The notes beneath the pieces are model-generated. The model saw only the letters and a list, made by a program, of their open reading frames with translations. It made no database searches and was not told where the DNA came from. The translations under genes were made by a program, and so were the position numbers. A DNA stretch of 64,000 nucleotides from Gorsachius magnificus (lineage: Eukaryota; Chordata; Aves; Pelecaniformes; Ardeidae), in contig CM067105.1 in assembly GCA_034008185.1 (NCBI GenBank), positions 1,674,001-1,738,000 on the forward strand, written 5' to 3'. Shown here in pieces: positions 1 to 10,303 of this stretch (position 1 is the stretch's first letter; each line of letters opens with the position of its first letter).

Positions 1-1586
1 CTTCTCTCTAAGGTGCCCAGAAATGTCACCCAGCAGCAATCATGCCAAGGCACAATCGTCACCACAGTGAGCTTCTACAGACTGGGGTTCTTTGGGTTGA
101 ATTTTGGGCCTCCTTCAAAGATGGATGCAACGCTGGTTTGTCCTCGCTCACAAGAGAATGCTACCAATCCCATGAACTTTCAACAGGGATATTCTGAAGA
201 CATATTCACCTTCAACTGTAACTTCATTACCACTGTTCTGCCTGTACTACATTACATTTAATTTCTCTAATCTTTCATGTATTTTAAGATGTCTTGATAG
301 AACAACCATTGCTAAGGTCATCTTTTCCCATGCAGACTGCATAGACAAAGGCCCTTTCCATTCTTCTCCAGTTTTCTCCTCCCCTTACTCTTTCTTCATT
401 CACATCCCTGTCACCCACCCAGTTGCTGCTTTGACATCAGGAAGTTAGAAGATCGCCTGTCTTTCAGCAGTCTAATTGTCTCCTCAGCCAGCTCTTTAAT
501 TGTGTTTCCATCTATCTTTGTTTATCCACCTGCCTAAAATATCTCTCCTAAGCTTCTCCCTTGTCAAAAGGCAACCGCATTAGAGGCAGTCCGTACTGAG
601 CATGTGCTTGCAGAGTGAGTTTTGTTGATGGCACTTGGTCACGCTTTGCTTTTTCTTTCCTTGCCAATAGGAAAACATCCCTCAGTGCCTGTGCGCATTC
701 AGCTCTCTAAGGAGAGCAGGGGGGAGATGGTGCAAAGGAGCTGTAACCTGCAGCTGCAGGCTTCAGTGGCCTCAGAAGTCTGAGGCAAGGAAGAGTGATT
801 AATTCATTCAGATCATTCCTTCCCAGGAGACCAATGAGAGAAATGGTGAGGGTGGGGAGGTGAGGAGCAAAGTTGTCCATACAGTGTCAGACCTCAAGGG
901 ACGGTTTCTCCTAGTGGTTGAAACCTCCTTAAGAAACTCTCTGCATCAGTGCCAACTGGAGAGTGCTGTAATCACTCCTTTGGGAGACTGAAAAGTAATA
1001 AAAAATGCCCTTTAAAAAGCAAACCCCCTCGTTTATTAAATGCTCATTGAAATCCAGCTTTTGAACTACACTATGAAATTTCTCTCATTAGCTGTACAAG
1101 GCTTGAAGGCTTGAAGGAAATTAAAGGAAGAGGCATGGCTCATTATGACTTTCTGTATCTTAATAAGCCCCACGGTGTATTTGGTGCTGAGTCCATGAAG
1201 CTCAGCTACTAAGAGAAGGTTGAAAAAAACCAGTCCAGAAGCCAGAAGCAAAACTCAAAGTACCTTGAAGTATTAATGGGCCCCAGTGAGGGTTGTTACT
1301 GATAAAGCCTCCCCAGGGACTCCTTAGAGCAGATGATTGGAGGCCATGATTATAGACAGGCAAAGGCACTGTGCAAGTGGCTGTAATGGTGAGAAAAACT
1401 TTGCTTTCCTTTATAAATCAGAAAGGCCAAGCCCAGACCCCCAGGCCTTGGGGAGGAAAATCCTGTCCCTCCTGTGTGGCTCAGGGCTCTTTCTGGGGGC
1501 AGTGGGGTGGGAGGGTGAGCAATGCCAAGTGTAGGAAAATTCTCTGACACCTCCTGGCCTCCCCAAAAAGGGGCAAGGAGGAAACC
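1..1586. repeat. Outer arm (left copy) of a large inverted repeat
   Basis: Every position i in this stretch pairs with the complement of 32,548-i, with no indel over 1,586 bases. I checked several blocks base by base and found a single mismatch, at 1579 (A here, G in the partner). The arm runs off the window start, so its real length is unknown. Positions 1-280 resemble an old minus-strand CR1-type remnant also seen near 55,320-55,500. The rest (281-1586) holds no gene I can recognise. The homology ends exactly at the target duplication of the retrovirus that follows. Confidence 0.95.
1581..1586. repeat. Target site duplication, left copy (GAAACC)
   Basis: The six bases directly before the LTR TG end are repeated directly after the other LTR at 9145-9150. 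The same six bases occur once at the paired position in the other palindrome arm (complement of 30,962-30,967), which is the unoccupied site. Confidence 0.93.
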
Positions 1587-1929
1587 TGTCGAAGTGGGAG
1601 ACGGACCCTGCGTAACGATGAATCTCAATATGAGTATGGTTGTTCTCCCTTTATTCAAGTTTTTACAGAGAACACACAGTAGCAACAGCTATATGATTGG
1701 CTTACAATCTCTGTTTACATGCCAGGAGGCTTCACACAATTGGTGTGAAACCCTTGTCCAGCGCAGTGAGATATTCTGTCTTTCTGAGCCCAGTTTCTCT
1801 TATCTTGTTTACCAGGCTGCTACTTTTCCTTTCCTTGCTCGTTAGGGAGAGATCATGGTCTCATCTGCTTCAAGGACTGGATCGCTCATAATCGGACCGT
1901 GTCCTTTGTTCTGTAGCCATTCCTCCACA
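1587..1929 (-). mobile_element. 3' LTR of the provirus (343 bp)
   Basis: It aligns end to end with 8780-9144. Relative to that copy it lacks about 21 bases that contain the TATATATA box, so this copy probably has no core promoter. The polyadenylation signal (AATAAA on the minus strand, within CCTTTATTC on the plus strand) is kept. The last 29 codons of env lie inside this LTR. Confidence 0.93.
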
Positions 1930-3239
1930 ATTCTCCCTTCTTTTTTTTGAGCAATCCAGGCCTGATCCACTACTCTTAACATTGCTTTCTTAATACAGCT
2001 CAGTAACACACAAAGACATAAACCTATAAGAATTACTATAATGCGCAAGCCTTCAGTTAACAAGCTTATTAGCCATTGTGGCAAACTTCCAAACAGACTA
2101 GCTAGCCACCCATCTAAAAACCCATGATTCTGACGAATTTTATTTGCATGTTCCTTTAACCACTGTAATTGCTTATGAATTGATTTGCTATGATCAGACA
2201 GATTTAAGCAACACATGCCTTCAAAATCCTCACAACCATGACCTTGAGCTAATAGCCAAAAATCAATTGCTGCTCTATTCTGCAAAACTGCATGCCGTAA
2301 GTTACTTTGGTCTTCTAATAATGATTCTATTACCTCAGTGGTGACACCAGCTTGCTTTTTAGCCCAACAAGCTAATTTCCCTACTTCATTCAATGCTCTA
2401 CCTGCCGCTGCTCCATGCACAAACAAAGATAAAAACATTCTCTCAGTAGGACCAAGTAAGGTAACTTCATCATTACAATTTGGTGAGAGACCTGTGACCG
2501 TCCGTTTTCTACAACTGAGGGTCACATTCTGGGCCACATTTTTCCACCAGTTCTGATTTGGGGCTATTAATGTTAATTTACCAAGATAACATGCACCACC
2601 AAATATATTTTTTGGAATTCCCTGCCATGCCCTGTCTCCACATATTAAAAATATGTCTGGCGGCAAGGCTTTCGGGGTGCCGTTCAAAATTGGGGATCCT
2701 TCACATGCTTCACCCCCAAGGGCTCCCAACCCGTGGCTTACTGAGTCATTCGTGCCACAAAATGCACCACTTTTCTGATAGTCATAATAATTTTCTTTTG
2801 AGGTGACGTTTGTCCACCCTGTCCAATTAGATGTTCGGTAAAGGTTTGTTCCGATAAGGCTAGGTCTTCCAAAAATTATACAGGTTTGAGTCCAGTTTTT
2901 TGAGGTGTTCCCAATTCTCATTGATCCTAACAGGTCTAATTCTTGAGGGTTCCAGGGCAGCATAACATTTAAGCCACCAATAAGCATAGCACTACAGTTG
3001 CTAACACTCATAGATTTACTACAGTTCTGCTTACTATAGGCACTAAACTTTTCTACCTTAAAACTAGGTACTCCTATCAAACACGTTCGAAAAGGCTCTG
3101 TAGCAGAAGTGAACAACAAACAAAAGGCTTGCTGTCCTGTCTTGTTCGCCCAGGTAACCCACAGGTTCTCTCTGGGTTCAATTCTGTGGAGGGTCATTGC
3201 TCTCGGGAGCACCATCCCTAGGAGCAGGATCTTGAGCAT
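1842..3239 (-). CDS. env: Retroviral envelope glycoprotein, uninterrupted 465-aa frame
   Basis: It encodes an envelope precursor that would be inserted in the membrane and mediate fusion. What can be seen: a short hydrophobic N-terminus (residues 3-11); a surface subunit (to about 245) with roughly ten N-X-S/T sites; a basic RKR run at 244-246, which is not a canonical R-X-K/R-R furin site because the P4 position is Cys; an internal fusion-loop-like segment between C255 and C291; a heptad region followed by CX6CC at C336 and C343-C344; a membrane anchor around 393-415; and a ~48-residue tail whose last 29 codons lie in the LTR. The cysteine-flanked internal loop together with CX6CC is typical of alpharetrovirus-type transmembrane subunits. 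At 465 residues it is shorter than typical alpharetroviral Env. The start overlaps the end of pol by 62 bases. It is the only gene of the element without a stop or frameshift. Confidence 0.9.
   Translation of the reverse strand: MLKILLLGMVLPRAMTLHRIEPRENLWVTWANKTGQQAFCLLFTSATEPFRTCLIGVPSFKVEKFSAYSKQNCSKSMSVSNCSAMLIGGLNVMLPWNPQELDLLGSMRIGNTSKNWTQTCIIFGRPSLIGTNLYRTSNWTGWTNVTSKENYYDYQKSGAFCGTNDSVSHGLGALGGEACEGSPILNGTPKALPPDIFLICGDRAWQGIPKNIFGGACYLGKLTLIAPNQNWWKNVAQNVTLSCRKRTVTGLSPNCNDEVTLLGPTERMFLSLFVHGAAAGRALNEVGKLACWAKKQAGVTTEVIESLLEDQSNLRHAVLQNRAAIDFWLLAQGHGCEDFEGMCCLNLSDHSKSIHKQLQWLKEHANKIRQNHGFLDGWLASLFGSLPQWLISLLTEGLRIIVILIGLCLCVLLSCIKKAMLRVVDQAWIAQKKEGRIVEEWLQNKGHGPIMSDPVLEADETMISP
1930..1951 (-). 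other. Polypurine tract of the provirus
   Basis: On the minus strand an A-rich purine run (AAAAAAAAGAAGGGAGAA) sits immediately before the TGTGG start of the 3' LTR. This is the expected position of the plus-strand DNA primer in reverse transcription. Confidence 0.85.
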
Positions 3240-6135
3240 CTTTGCTGTCGGGCGGATCTCGTTGAGTCAGAGCAGGTTTTAAGGCTCGACTAGGCACCCA
3301 CACTGGACCGCGATCTGTGGAGACACACATATAACCTCGACCATTAAATATAACAGGAACAGGCCCCAGCCACGCTCCAGAGACTGGATCTCTATATATT
3401 ACTTTGAGTTGTGGGAGTGTTGTTGTACTGTTGAACTTAAGGTTTTTATGGTGGATCATCACTGGTGGTTCTTCTCGATCACCCATAAGACAAAGAAAGT
3501 TCAACGTAAAAAGTACATGATGTAGTCTTTTCTGGGCATCTGTTTCTACTCCCTTTTGTTTCATTAGATAGTCTTTCAACACTTGATGAGTGCGTTCTAC
3601 TAATCCCTGTCCCGTAGGTGAATGCAGAATCCCTGTCAAGTGCTCGACCCCCCATCTCAACAGGAGCGCTCTAACCTTTTGACTAACATAAGCAGGCCCA
3701 TTATCAGTTTTAATACGTCCAGGCACTCCTAATACAGCAAAACAGGCAAGCAAGTGTTTACATACATGATGTGCTTTTTCGCCAGGCAATGCGGTTGCCC
3801 AGGTCATTTTTGAAAAGGTGTCAATGGTCACGTGTACATACTTCAAGCAACCAAACTCTGGGATGTGTGTAACATCCATCTGCCATGATTCTAGTGCTTT
3901 TAAACCTTTTGGATTCACTCCCAGTCCTATGCCGGGACCATGGTTTCCACATTTTGGACAGGCTTGAACAATGTTTCGAGCCTCATTCTCCGTCAACCCA
4001 AATTGTCTTTTTAGGCCTTTAGCATTTTGATTAAAGTTCTCATGACTCTGTCTGGCTTGATGAAACTTATCCACAGGAGGCACGTGACACACTGGACTAA
4101 CCAGGCTATCAGCAATTTGATTGCCTCGGCCTAATCCAATGTCCAGCTGATGGCTCCGAATATGGATAATACAACAAGCACCTGTCCGTTGACTAAGTAC
4201 AGATCATAACTGAATAAACAAATCTCCCAGTCTAGGATTAACTGTCTCTCTGAGCAGTGCGTCTTCCAAACGTGGCACTATTCCAGCCACATATAATGAG
4301 TCTGTCACCACATTCAAGGGAGTGCTCAGCCAATTGTTCAAGGCCCAAACTACTGCAGTTAGTTCTAATGTTTGAAGAGAATCTCGGGGTTGCCCCTCTA
4401 TGATATGCTGACACAATTGACCTTTTTCTTGCCAAACACAGACTGCATGCCGCAAGCATTTTCCTGCATCTGCATATACAGTAATACCATCTGACAATGG
4501 ATCCCTCCATACTTTGGGTCTTTCTAACCACTGATTTCTTTTTAATACCTGCCATAATTTCCCTTGCGGCTGTCGTGAATGCACTTTCCCACTGTAGCCT
4601 AACAAGGCCTCTTGCATGACAGCATCATTACGCAGCCACCATTCTAAATCTGAGGCATTGACAGGTATGCTAATATCCTCTGGTTCTTTACCACTGATTT
4701 CTATGATTCGTGATCTTCCTTTTTGCATCAATTCACCTACAGCTTCTGTTCGCGTTTGAATACTCGTTTTTTGTTGTACACTTAAAAACACCCATTCTAA
4801 GATATTAAACACATCCTCTTTTGTTACCTTCCCTTCGCATTTGTCAATGGCATCGCATTTGTCAATGGCATCGCATTTGTCAGTGGCATCACCAAAGGAA
4901 GAGAGAGGAGGAGCAAGTTCCCCCTTTTTGTTTTGCCACTGACAAATGACTGCATATGGGGAATTTTGGCCATTACATATTATCAGAGTTATTGGCAATG
5001 TCAAAATTCGCCGTGATGACCATGTCGATTGTAGTTTTTGTGTGATTTGTTGTAATGCTGCTTGTTGCGTTTCCGTCAGAGTAATACTGTCGACTGGATG
5101 ATGGCCTCTCAATAATTCTGTTAAGGGTGCAATATCACTATTGGAAATGCCAACACAGTTCCGCACTCATTGAATGTCTCCAAGCAATGTTTGGACATCG
5201 GTCAGCGTACGCAGTTGAGTTACGAGCTCTGTCTTTTGTGGTCGAATTTTAGAGTTCATGATAGACCATCCGAGATATTTCCAGGGGGCTGTGCGTTGCA
5301 CTATTTTGGGTGCGATAGCAAGTCCTTTTCTTGACAAGATGTTGGTTAATTGCTGAAAAGACTCTTCAGTGAAAGGCTCTTTTTGACAACAGAGAATATC
5401 ATCCATATAATGATAGATTATTGTATCTGACCCTTGGTTTCTAAGTGGTTGCAGTGCCCAGGCTACATAAAGCTGACATAGCATGGGCGAATTTTTCATC
5501 CCTTGAGGTAGGATGACCCATTCATATCGTTCTGCAGGTGAGGCTTTGTTTATGGATGGTAAAGAGAAAGCAAATCTCTGTGTATCCTGAGGGTGTAAGG
5601 GAATGGTGAAAAAGCAGTCCTTTAGGTCAACTATCAATATGTGCCAGCCATCTGGCAACATATTGGGTGACAGCAACCCGGGCTGCAATGCCCCCATTGA
5701 TTGCATCTGTGCATTAACCTTGCGCAGGTCATGCAACAGTCACCACTTGCCACTCTTTTTAGGGATTACAAAAATAGGGGTATTCCATGGGCTAACAGAG
5801 GGTTTTATATGTCCAGCTGTGAGTTGTTCGGTAACTAACTGTTTAGCAATTCGCAGTCGCTCTTCGGTCATGGGCGACTGGTCAACCCACACGGGCTTCT
5901 CAGAAATCCAAGTCAACAGTGGGTTGGGTGACTGCTCTCCAGTGGCCGTAATTAAAAATGGTTTGTGGTTAAAACTGCTCCAATTTGACTTAGAACATCG
6001 CAGCCGATTAAGGCTTCCAATGTTCCAGGTAAGGGTAACACATATACCTTGAGACTGACTTGCTGACTTTCTGGGAATTGCAAACATACTGGTTGTTACT
6101 GATATAAGGTGTAGATTGTCCCCCAACGCCTGCAA
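3178..6135 (-). pseudogene. pol: Retroviral pol (reverse transcriptase, RNase H, integrase), broken
   Basis: One reading frame runs from about 6135 to 3178, interrupted by in-frame TGA at 5740-5742, 5167-5169 and 4204-4206. Domains in order: RT with VDLKDCFF (motif A), LPQGMKNSP (motif B) and YMDD (motif C) between about 5740 and 5170; a connection region with a three-fold 18-bp repeat (4838-4891); RNase H with the acidic trio in YADAG, LELTAV and VVTDS near 4490-4300; integrase with an HHCC zinc site near 4055-3955 and a D,D,E core in WQMDV, KTDNG and GLVERT (about 3885-3585). It ends inside the env leader. YMDD fits beta- or alpharetroviruses rather than the usual gamma YVDD. It is non-functional as it stands. 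Confidence 0.93.
4838..4891. repeat. Three tandem 18-bp units inside pol
   Basis: The 18-base unit starting CATTTGTCAATGG occurs three times in a row (4838, 4856, 4874); the third has two changes. It keeps the frame and gives a repeated D-K-C-D-A-I on the minus strand, in the RT connection region between polymerase and RNase H. This is probably replication slippage. Confidence 0.9.
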
Positions 6136-6796
6136 TGGATGACGTTGGTAGTTCTATTGACCAACTTACAGGCCATACAGCTCGATTTATAATTGTAACA
6201 TAAGCTCCAGTATCCAGCATTGCCATAATTTGCTTAGGCATACCGCATTGTGAAATTGTTATATTCATCGTGGGGCGCTGATTCATTTTTGTGGTAAAAC
6301 AGACAGCAGGTCCAGTGGACCCAAAACCACGATCACCACGTTAAATGTTTGACTCTGGCGAAGAACCCAATGGACTATGAATAGCGACTAATTGTGCAAC
6401 TCGGCTACCCTTAGGAATAAACAAAGGAGGACAAACGGTATAGGCCAGAATATAGACACGACCAGTATAGTCTGCATCAATCACCCCGGGCAATAGGATC
6501 AGTCCCTTGATTTCTGCTGACGATCGGCCTAGTAACAATCCTCCAATAACACTAGTTTGGTGAAATAAAGGTCCCACAGCGTTACTAGGAATTTTTTGGA
6601 CATTGGAGTCAATGAGGGTAACATCTACTGTGGTTTCCATGTTGACTCCCATGCTTCCACGGGTTGCTGGTTGGTGTTGTTGTAGAAAGCCCTTGTCTCG
6701 TTTTGAGAGTTTACTTGTTTCTGCACACGTTCTCTCCCCGCGCTCATTTTGTAGTTTCCCATACAGACCTTTGTGGCATGGGTGCTTTTCTGGCAT
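6008..6796 (-). pseudogene. pro: Retroviral dUTPase-protease frame, broken
   Basis: The upstream part (6796-6344) has dUTPase motifs, including GRSSAEIKG and GVIDADYTGRV, which in this family form the nucleotide pocket that limits uracil incorporation into viral DNA. The downstream part (6286-6008) has the aspartic protease signature MLDTGAYVTII and the GVGG flap. Both lie in the same frame, which is -1 relative to gag, as in betaretroviruses where pro is reached by ribosomal frameshifting. A TAA at 6341-6343 separates the two domains. The usual C-terminal protease sequence appears in a third frame near 6010-5990, so there is also at least one indel. Confidence 0.88.
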
Positions 6797-8602
6797 CGAT
6801 CACACCAAACAGTTTTGTGACAGTTAGATTTAACATGTCCTTCTTCACCACAGTGATAGCATCTTCCTCAGAAAAGTTGACCAGGTGAGTGATTTTGCCT
6901 TTTCTGGGCTACTGCAGCAAAGGGTTGCATTACTTCTTGGATAGCTCCTCGAAATGCCGCAGCAACCGTGTTGCTTTGTTTTTGAGCTTCGTCTCTATCC
7001 ACTCTCAGCAACATATCTTCAACACCAGCTTCTTTAGGTAGAGTGGCCAAGATTTGTTTAGTAGTTTTGTTTGCATTGTCAAAGGCTAATATTTTGAACA
7101 TTTGTTGTTTGCCTTTTGTATCTAAATTGGGATGATTCTCAATTGCTTCCCACAGCCTATCAATAAAATTACTATACTTTTCCGTGGTTCCTTGTGACAA
7201 GTTGCCAAATGATGGGGTGTTGGATCCAGGAAGGCTAAGAAATGTGTCTAGGGCCAGCTGAGCTGAAAGTTGCAGCATCTCAGCAGGAAATGTTAACTGA
7301 GTATTTAGGTTGCTATAGCTTCCAGTCCCAGTAAGCATTTCAGTTGTTACGCCGTGGAGCGGATCTGCTGCTGCTTGTCGGTGAGCTGACTCATTCACTG
7401 CTCAATGTCCCCAAGAAGAGTCCCAGAGTAGAAATTGATGGGGGTTGAATAATAATCTCATCAGACTGCGACAGTCATATGGACACATTAGATCAGCAGA
7501 AAAAATCCAGCTAATAATTTGGCGAGTTGCTTCAGATTTTATTCCATAAGTAGACACGGTGGAGCGAGCTTGTTGTAAAATTTTCCAGTCTTGTGGCTCC
7601 CATTTTCCTGCATTGTTTTCATGTATGACCAGAAAGGCAGAAGGTGGAGGTGGGGTTCCACTAAGGCAAGCAGCTGCACTCCACTGTCCGTCCAAGATTG
7701 CATCTCTGATGACACCACTCTAGAGCGTGGCTTTCAAGTGGGTTGAAGAGTTCACTAGCCATGGTGGTGTGTCTGAGTCTTTTTCCTTCCCCTGCGACTC
7801 TAATACTTTGACTCATTTTAATATTGTTCACAATACTTTGTCAGTGGAATCTGAGAGCAGTTTAGGATTTTCACCACTAGCTAGAGTTGGCGAAACAGAC
7901 GATTCACTGGAGGAGGGCAGAGGCGGATACAGGGGAGGCGCAGTGGGCAGTGGTCGGCACGCTGCTCCTCCCAGATCTATGAGATCAGTAGACGTTTCAG
8001 GCTCCTCCTCCACTGGAGTTTCCCGAAGAGGCACTTCCTCATAGGCCTCACTCTGTTGCCTTGGCTCGGCACTGTTCACTTCCAGTTGTGACGCATTTTG
8101 CGAGCGTTTCAACAAGTCCTTACTTCCCCTTTTAACGAGCGAAAGGCTCTCTGCTGCCTTCAACTCTTTCTCGTATTTTATCCACATTCTCACAAACTGT
8201 CCCAGTCATGCCTCTAACAGCAGGTAACCCAAAAATTCGAGCAATAGGTCCGGGCTTATTCTGCGGTTTTAAAGCGGGCATCCCTGGACCTAGCATCTGC
8301 GCGGCAGCACACGCAACCTCTCTTTCCACTTTCATTGCTTTTAGAGTCTCTAATACCGTATTCCACAATTCACGAACAGCTTTTATCTCCTTCTCTTCTT
8401 TTTTGTTCCCTTCAATTGTTTTTTTCCACATCATGTCTCCAAGGACCAGCCATTCCAAGACAGAAAACAGCATAGGTGTGTCAGAAAAATGACCCCATCG
8501 CTGTCCTAGTTTGATTAATTCAATCAACTGCTTCATCTGAGCTTCAATGCCTCTCTTAGAGAGAATACCAGTGAGCAAAGTGGCCGCAGCTTCTGTTTCC
8601 AC
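6625..8602 (-). pseudogene. gag: Retroviral gag polyprotein (matrix, capsid, nucleocapsid), broken
   Basis: It begins with an ATG at 8602, about 160 bases after the primer site. The matrix-like N-terminus runs to about 8140, then a frame change. A proline-rich linker near 7905-7945 contains both PTAP and PPLY late-domain motifs, overlapped in PTAPPLYPPLP. Capsid occupies about 7695-6900, with a major homology region around YSNFIDRLWEAI. Two CX2CX4HX4C zinc knuckles lie at 6861-6820 and 6804-6763 in the same frame, just beyond a TGA at 6868-6870. Other in-frame stops include TGA at 7828-7830, 7813-7815 and 7402-7404. The frame ends with TAG at 6625-6627. It is not expressible as a full polyprotein. 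Confidence 0.9.
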
Positions 8603-8760
8603 AGCTGCGCCTGAGAGGTGGGGAGCGATCCCACACCCGTTGTCTACCGCACTTCTTGTGCCCGAGTAGCACTTCTCTCAGCCGTGTTTTTCCCACTCCC
8701 CTCCTCTAGCTGCTTACCGCAGTCTCGGAGAGCTCAGTCCAGCTGAACTATCAACCTCTG

Positions 8761-8777
8761 GTCATCCTCTGCTACCA
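8761..8777 (-). other. Primer binding site matching initiator-Met tRNA
   Basis: Two bases after the 5' LTR the minus strand reads TGGTAGCAGAGGATG and then A. From known vertebrate tRNAs, this 15-base stretch is complementary to the 3' end of initiator methionine tRNA (CATCCTCTGCTACCA). The position is right for minus-strand priming. Confidence 0.82.
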
Positions 8778-8779
8778 GA

Positions 8780-9144
8780 TGTCGGAGTGGGAGACGGACC
8801 CCGAGTAACGATGAATCTCAATATGAGTATGGTCGTTCTCCCTTTATTCAAGTTTTTACAGGGTATATATAGACAGGCAAAAAGAACACACGCTAGCAAC
8901 AGCTATATGATTGGCTTACAATCTCAGTTTACATGCCAGGAGGCTTCACACAATTGGTGTGAAACCCTTGTCCAGCGCAGTGTGATATTCTGTCTTTCTG
9001 AGCCCAGTTTCTCTTATCTTGTTTACCAGGCCTGCTACTTTTCCTTTCCTTGCTCGTTAGGGAGAGATCATGGTCTCATCTGCTTCAAGGACTGGATCGC
9101 TCATAATCGGACCATGTCCTTTGTTCTGTAGCCATTCCTCCACA
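8780..9144 (-). mobile_element. 5' LTR of the provirus (365 bp)
   Basis: TG...CA ends. On the minus strand a TATATATA box (8864-8871) is followed about 20 bases later by AATAAA (8843-8848). This is the promoter-bearing copy; the 3' copy has lost the TATA segment. Confidence 0.93.
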
Positions 9145-9150
9145 GAAACC
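9145..9150. repeat. Target site duplication, right copy (GAAACC)
   Basis: Identical to 1581-1586. The sequence after it (AAGAGCAG...) continues the arm and matches the complement of the DNA left of 30,962 in the other arm. Confidence 0.93.
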
Positions 9151-9599
9151 AAGAGCAGAGCCTCCAAATCCAGTTTCTCCTGGAAGGCCTCAGTGGAAGA
9201 TGCGACTGTCTCAGCCAATGGGAGAAAGACGTTCATCTTGTGTGGCCTTTCAGCCTTGCCAGAGCCCTTGGCCATCGTGACTGCTGGGTGCCCCACAGAG
9301 TCTCATGCCTGCAGCTCTTTCCTTTCAGGCTGTAGACACCCATCTTGCTTTACCACCAACTCTCACCCTGACATTTCTATACCTTCCCTGATGTTTCCTC
9401 ACCCACCGCTGGCTGTTCCTTGAAAGACAAAGCCATGGGCTGATGCAGACTCCCTCTGGGTCACCTCTTCTACCACAAGGATACCCTCTGAGTGAGACTT
9501 CTTATTCATCACCTCATGTCTGAACCTTCTGAGCTGCACCTTGAGGATGTTTCCTTGTCTTCCCACTACCAAGAAATAATCCATCATCTCTGAGACCAC

Positions 9600-10090
9600 A
9601 CTTCAAGCAGTTTTATGCTACTACTATAGATACCTGAGCCTCCACTTCCCCAGGCTAAAGAAGCCCAGGTCCCTTAGCTTCTCCACACAGTCCCCAAACC
9701 CCATCCTGGCTGAGCTCTTCTAGAACCTCTCCACTTCCTCCCCATTCCTCCAGACTGGGGAGCCCAATATGCAGACACACTAGTCCAGATGTGGCCACAC
9801 CAGTGCTGAGTCAACGGCGGTGATTACTTTCTTGTTTGGGTGGTCATGCTCCTCCTCATGTAGCCAGGTTCAGTGGCCTTAGTAAATTTTAGCATGTGCC
9901 ACTCACCCATGTGCCATCCCTTGCAATGCCCAGGCCTTTCTCCTCAAGGTCACTTCTGAGCAGTTCAGGTCCCAGCCTGAACTCACGTTTGGGGTTATTC
10001 TGCCTCAAAAAAAGCACTTGACACTTCTCCTTCTAAAACATCATGAAGCTTCTATTGACAACTTCCCAGGATTTCTCCAGGTCCCCTTAG
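9600..10090 (-). mobile_element. Old CR1 LINE fragment
   Basis: On the minus strand it reads as the C-terminal CR1 ORF2 and 3' region (the block encoding LRDLGFFSL-like text, with typical wording around AGCCCAGGTCCCTTAGC on the plus strand). The paired right-arm copy lies at about 30,090-30,530, so it predates the arm duplication. Confidence 0.7.
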
Positions 10091-10303
10091 AATGAAGCTC
10101 ATTTTTTACAGTTTTTATTGAGTTCATACTGTTTGTTCACCAGATATGTCATGCCTCTGACAAGGTAACAGCATGAGGAATTGCGGGACACTATGGAAAA
10201 TAGGGCGAGTTGTATTTAATGGAACTGCTGGGCAGGGTAGAATTTCCCATGGTGACAAGCTGAGAAGCACCAAATGAGTGTACAAAGGAAGCCAAACCAG
10301 CTC

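Larger units (their letters stand above)
1587..9144 (-). mobile_element. Two-LTR endogenous retrovirus, beta-like gag-pro-pol with alpha-like env
   Basis: A complete provirus on the minus strand, in the order 5' LTR (8780-9144), primer site, gag, dUTPase-protease, pol, env, polypurine tract, 3' LTR (1587-1929). The LTRs have TG...CA ends and the element is flanked by a 6-bp duplication GAAACC. A dUTPase domain upstream of protease, in its frame, is a betaretrovirus arrangement. The env transmembrane subunit, with a cysteine-flanked internal fusion loop and CX6CC, is alpharetrovirus-like, so the element looks mosaic. By hand the LTRs differ at about nine substitutions plus two indels over ~343 aligned bases (~2.6%), suggesting an insertion several million years old if typical bird neutral rates apply. 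gag, pro and pol carry stops and frameshifts; env does not. Confidence 0.95.

Noticed and set aside
9399..9599. A minus-strand frame whose text (HEVMNKKSHSEG...SAHGFVFQGT) is also open in the mirror position 30,525-30,713.
   Set aside because: Open in both arms, but about 12 of 58 aligned residues differ, as expected for unconstrained duplicated DNA, and it directly adjoins an old CR1 end. No known domain.
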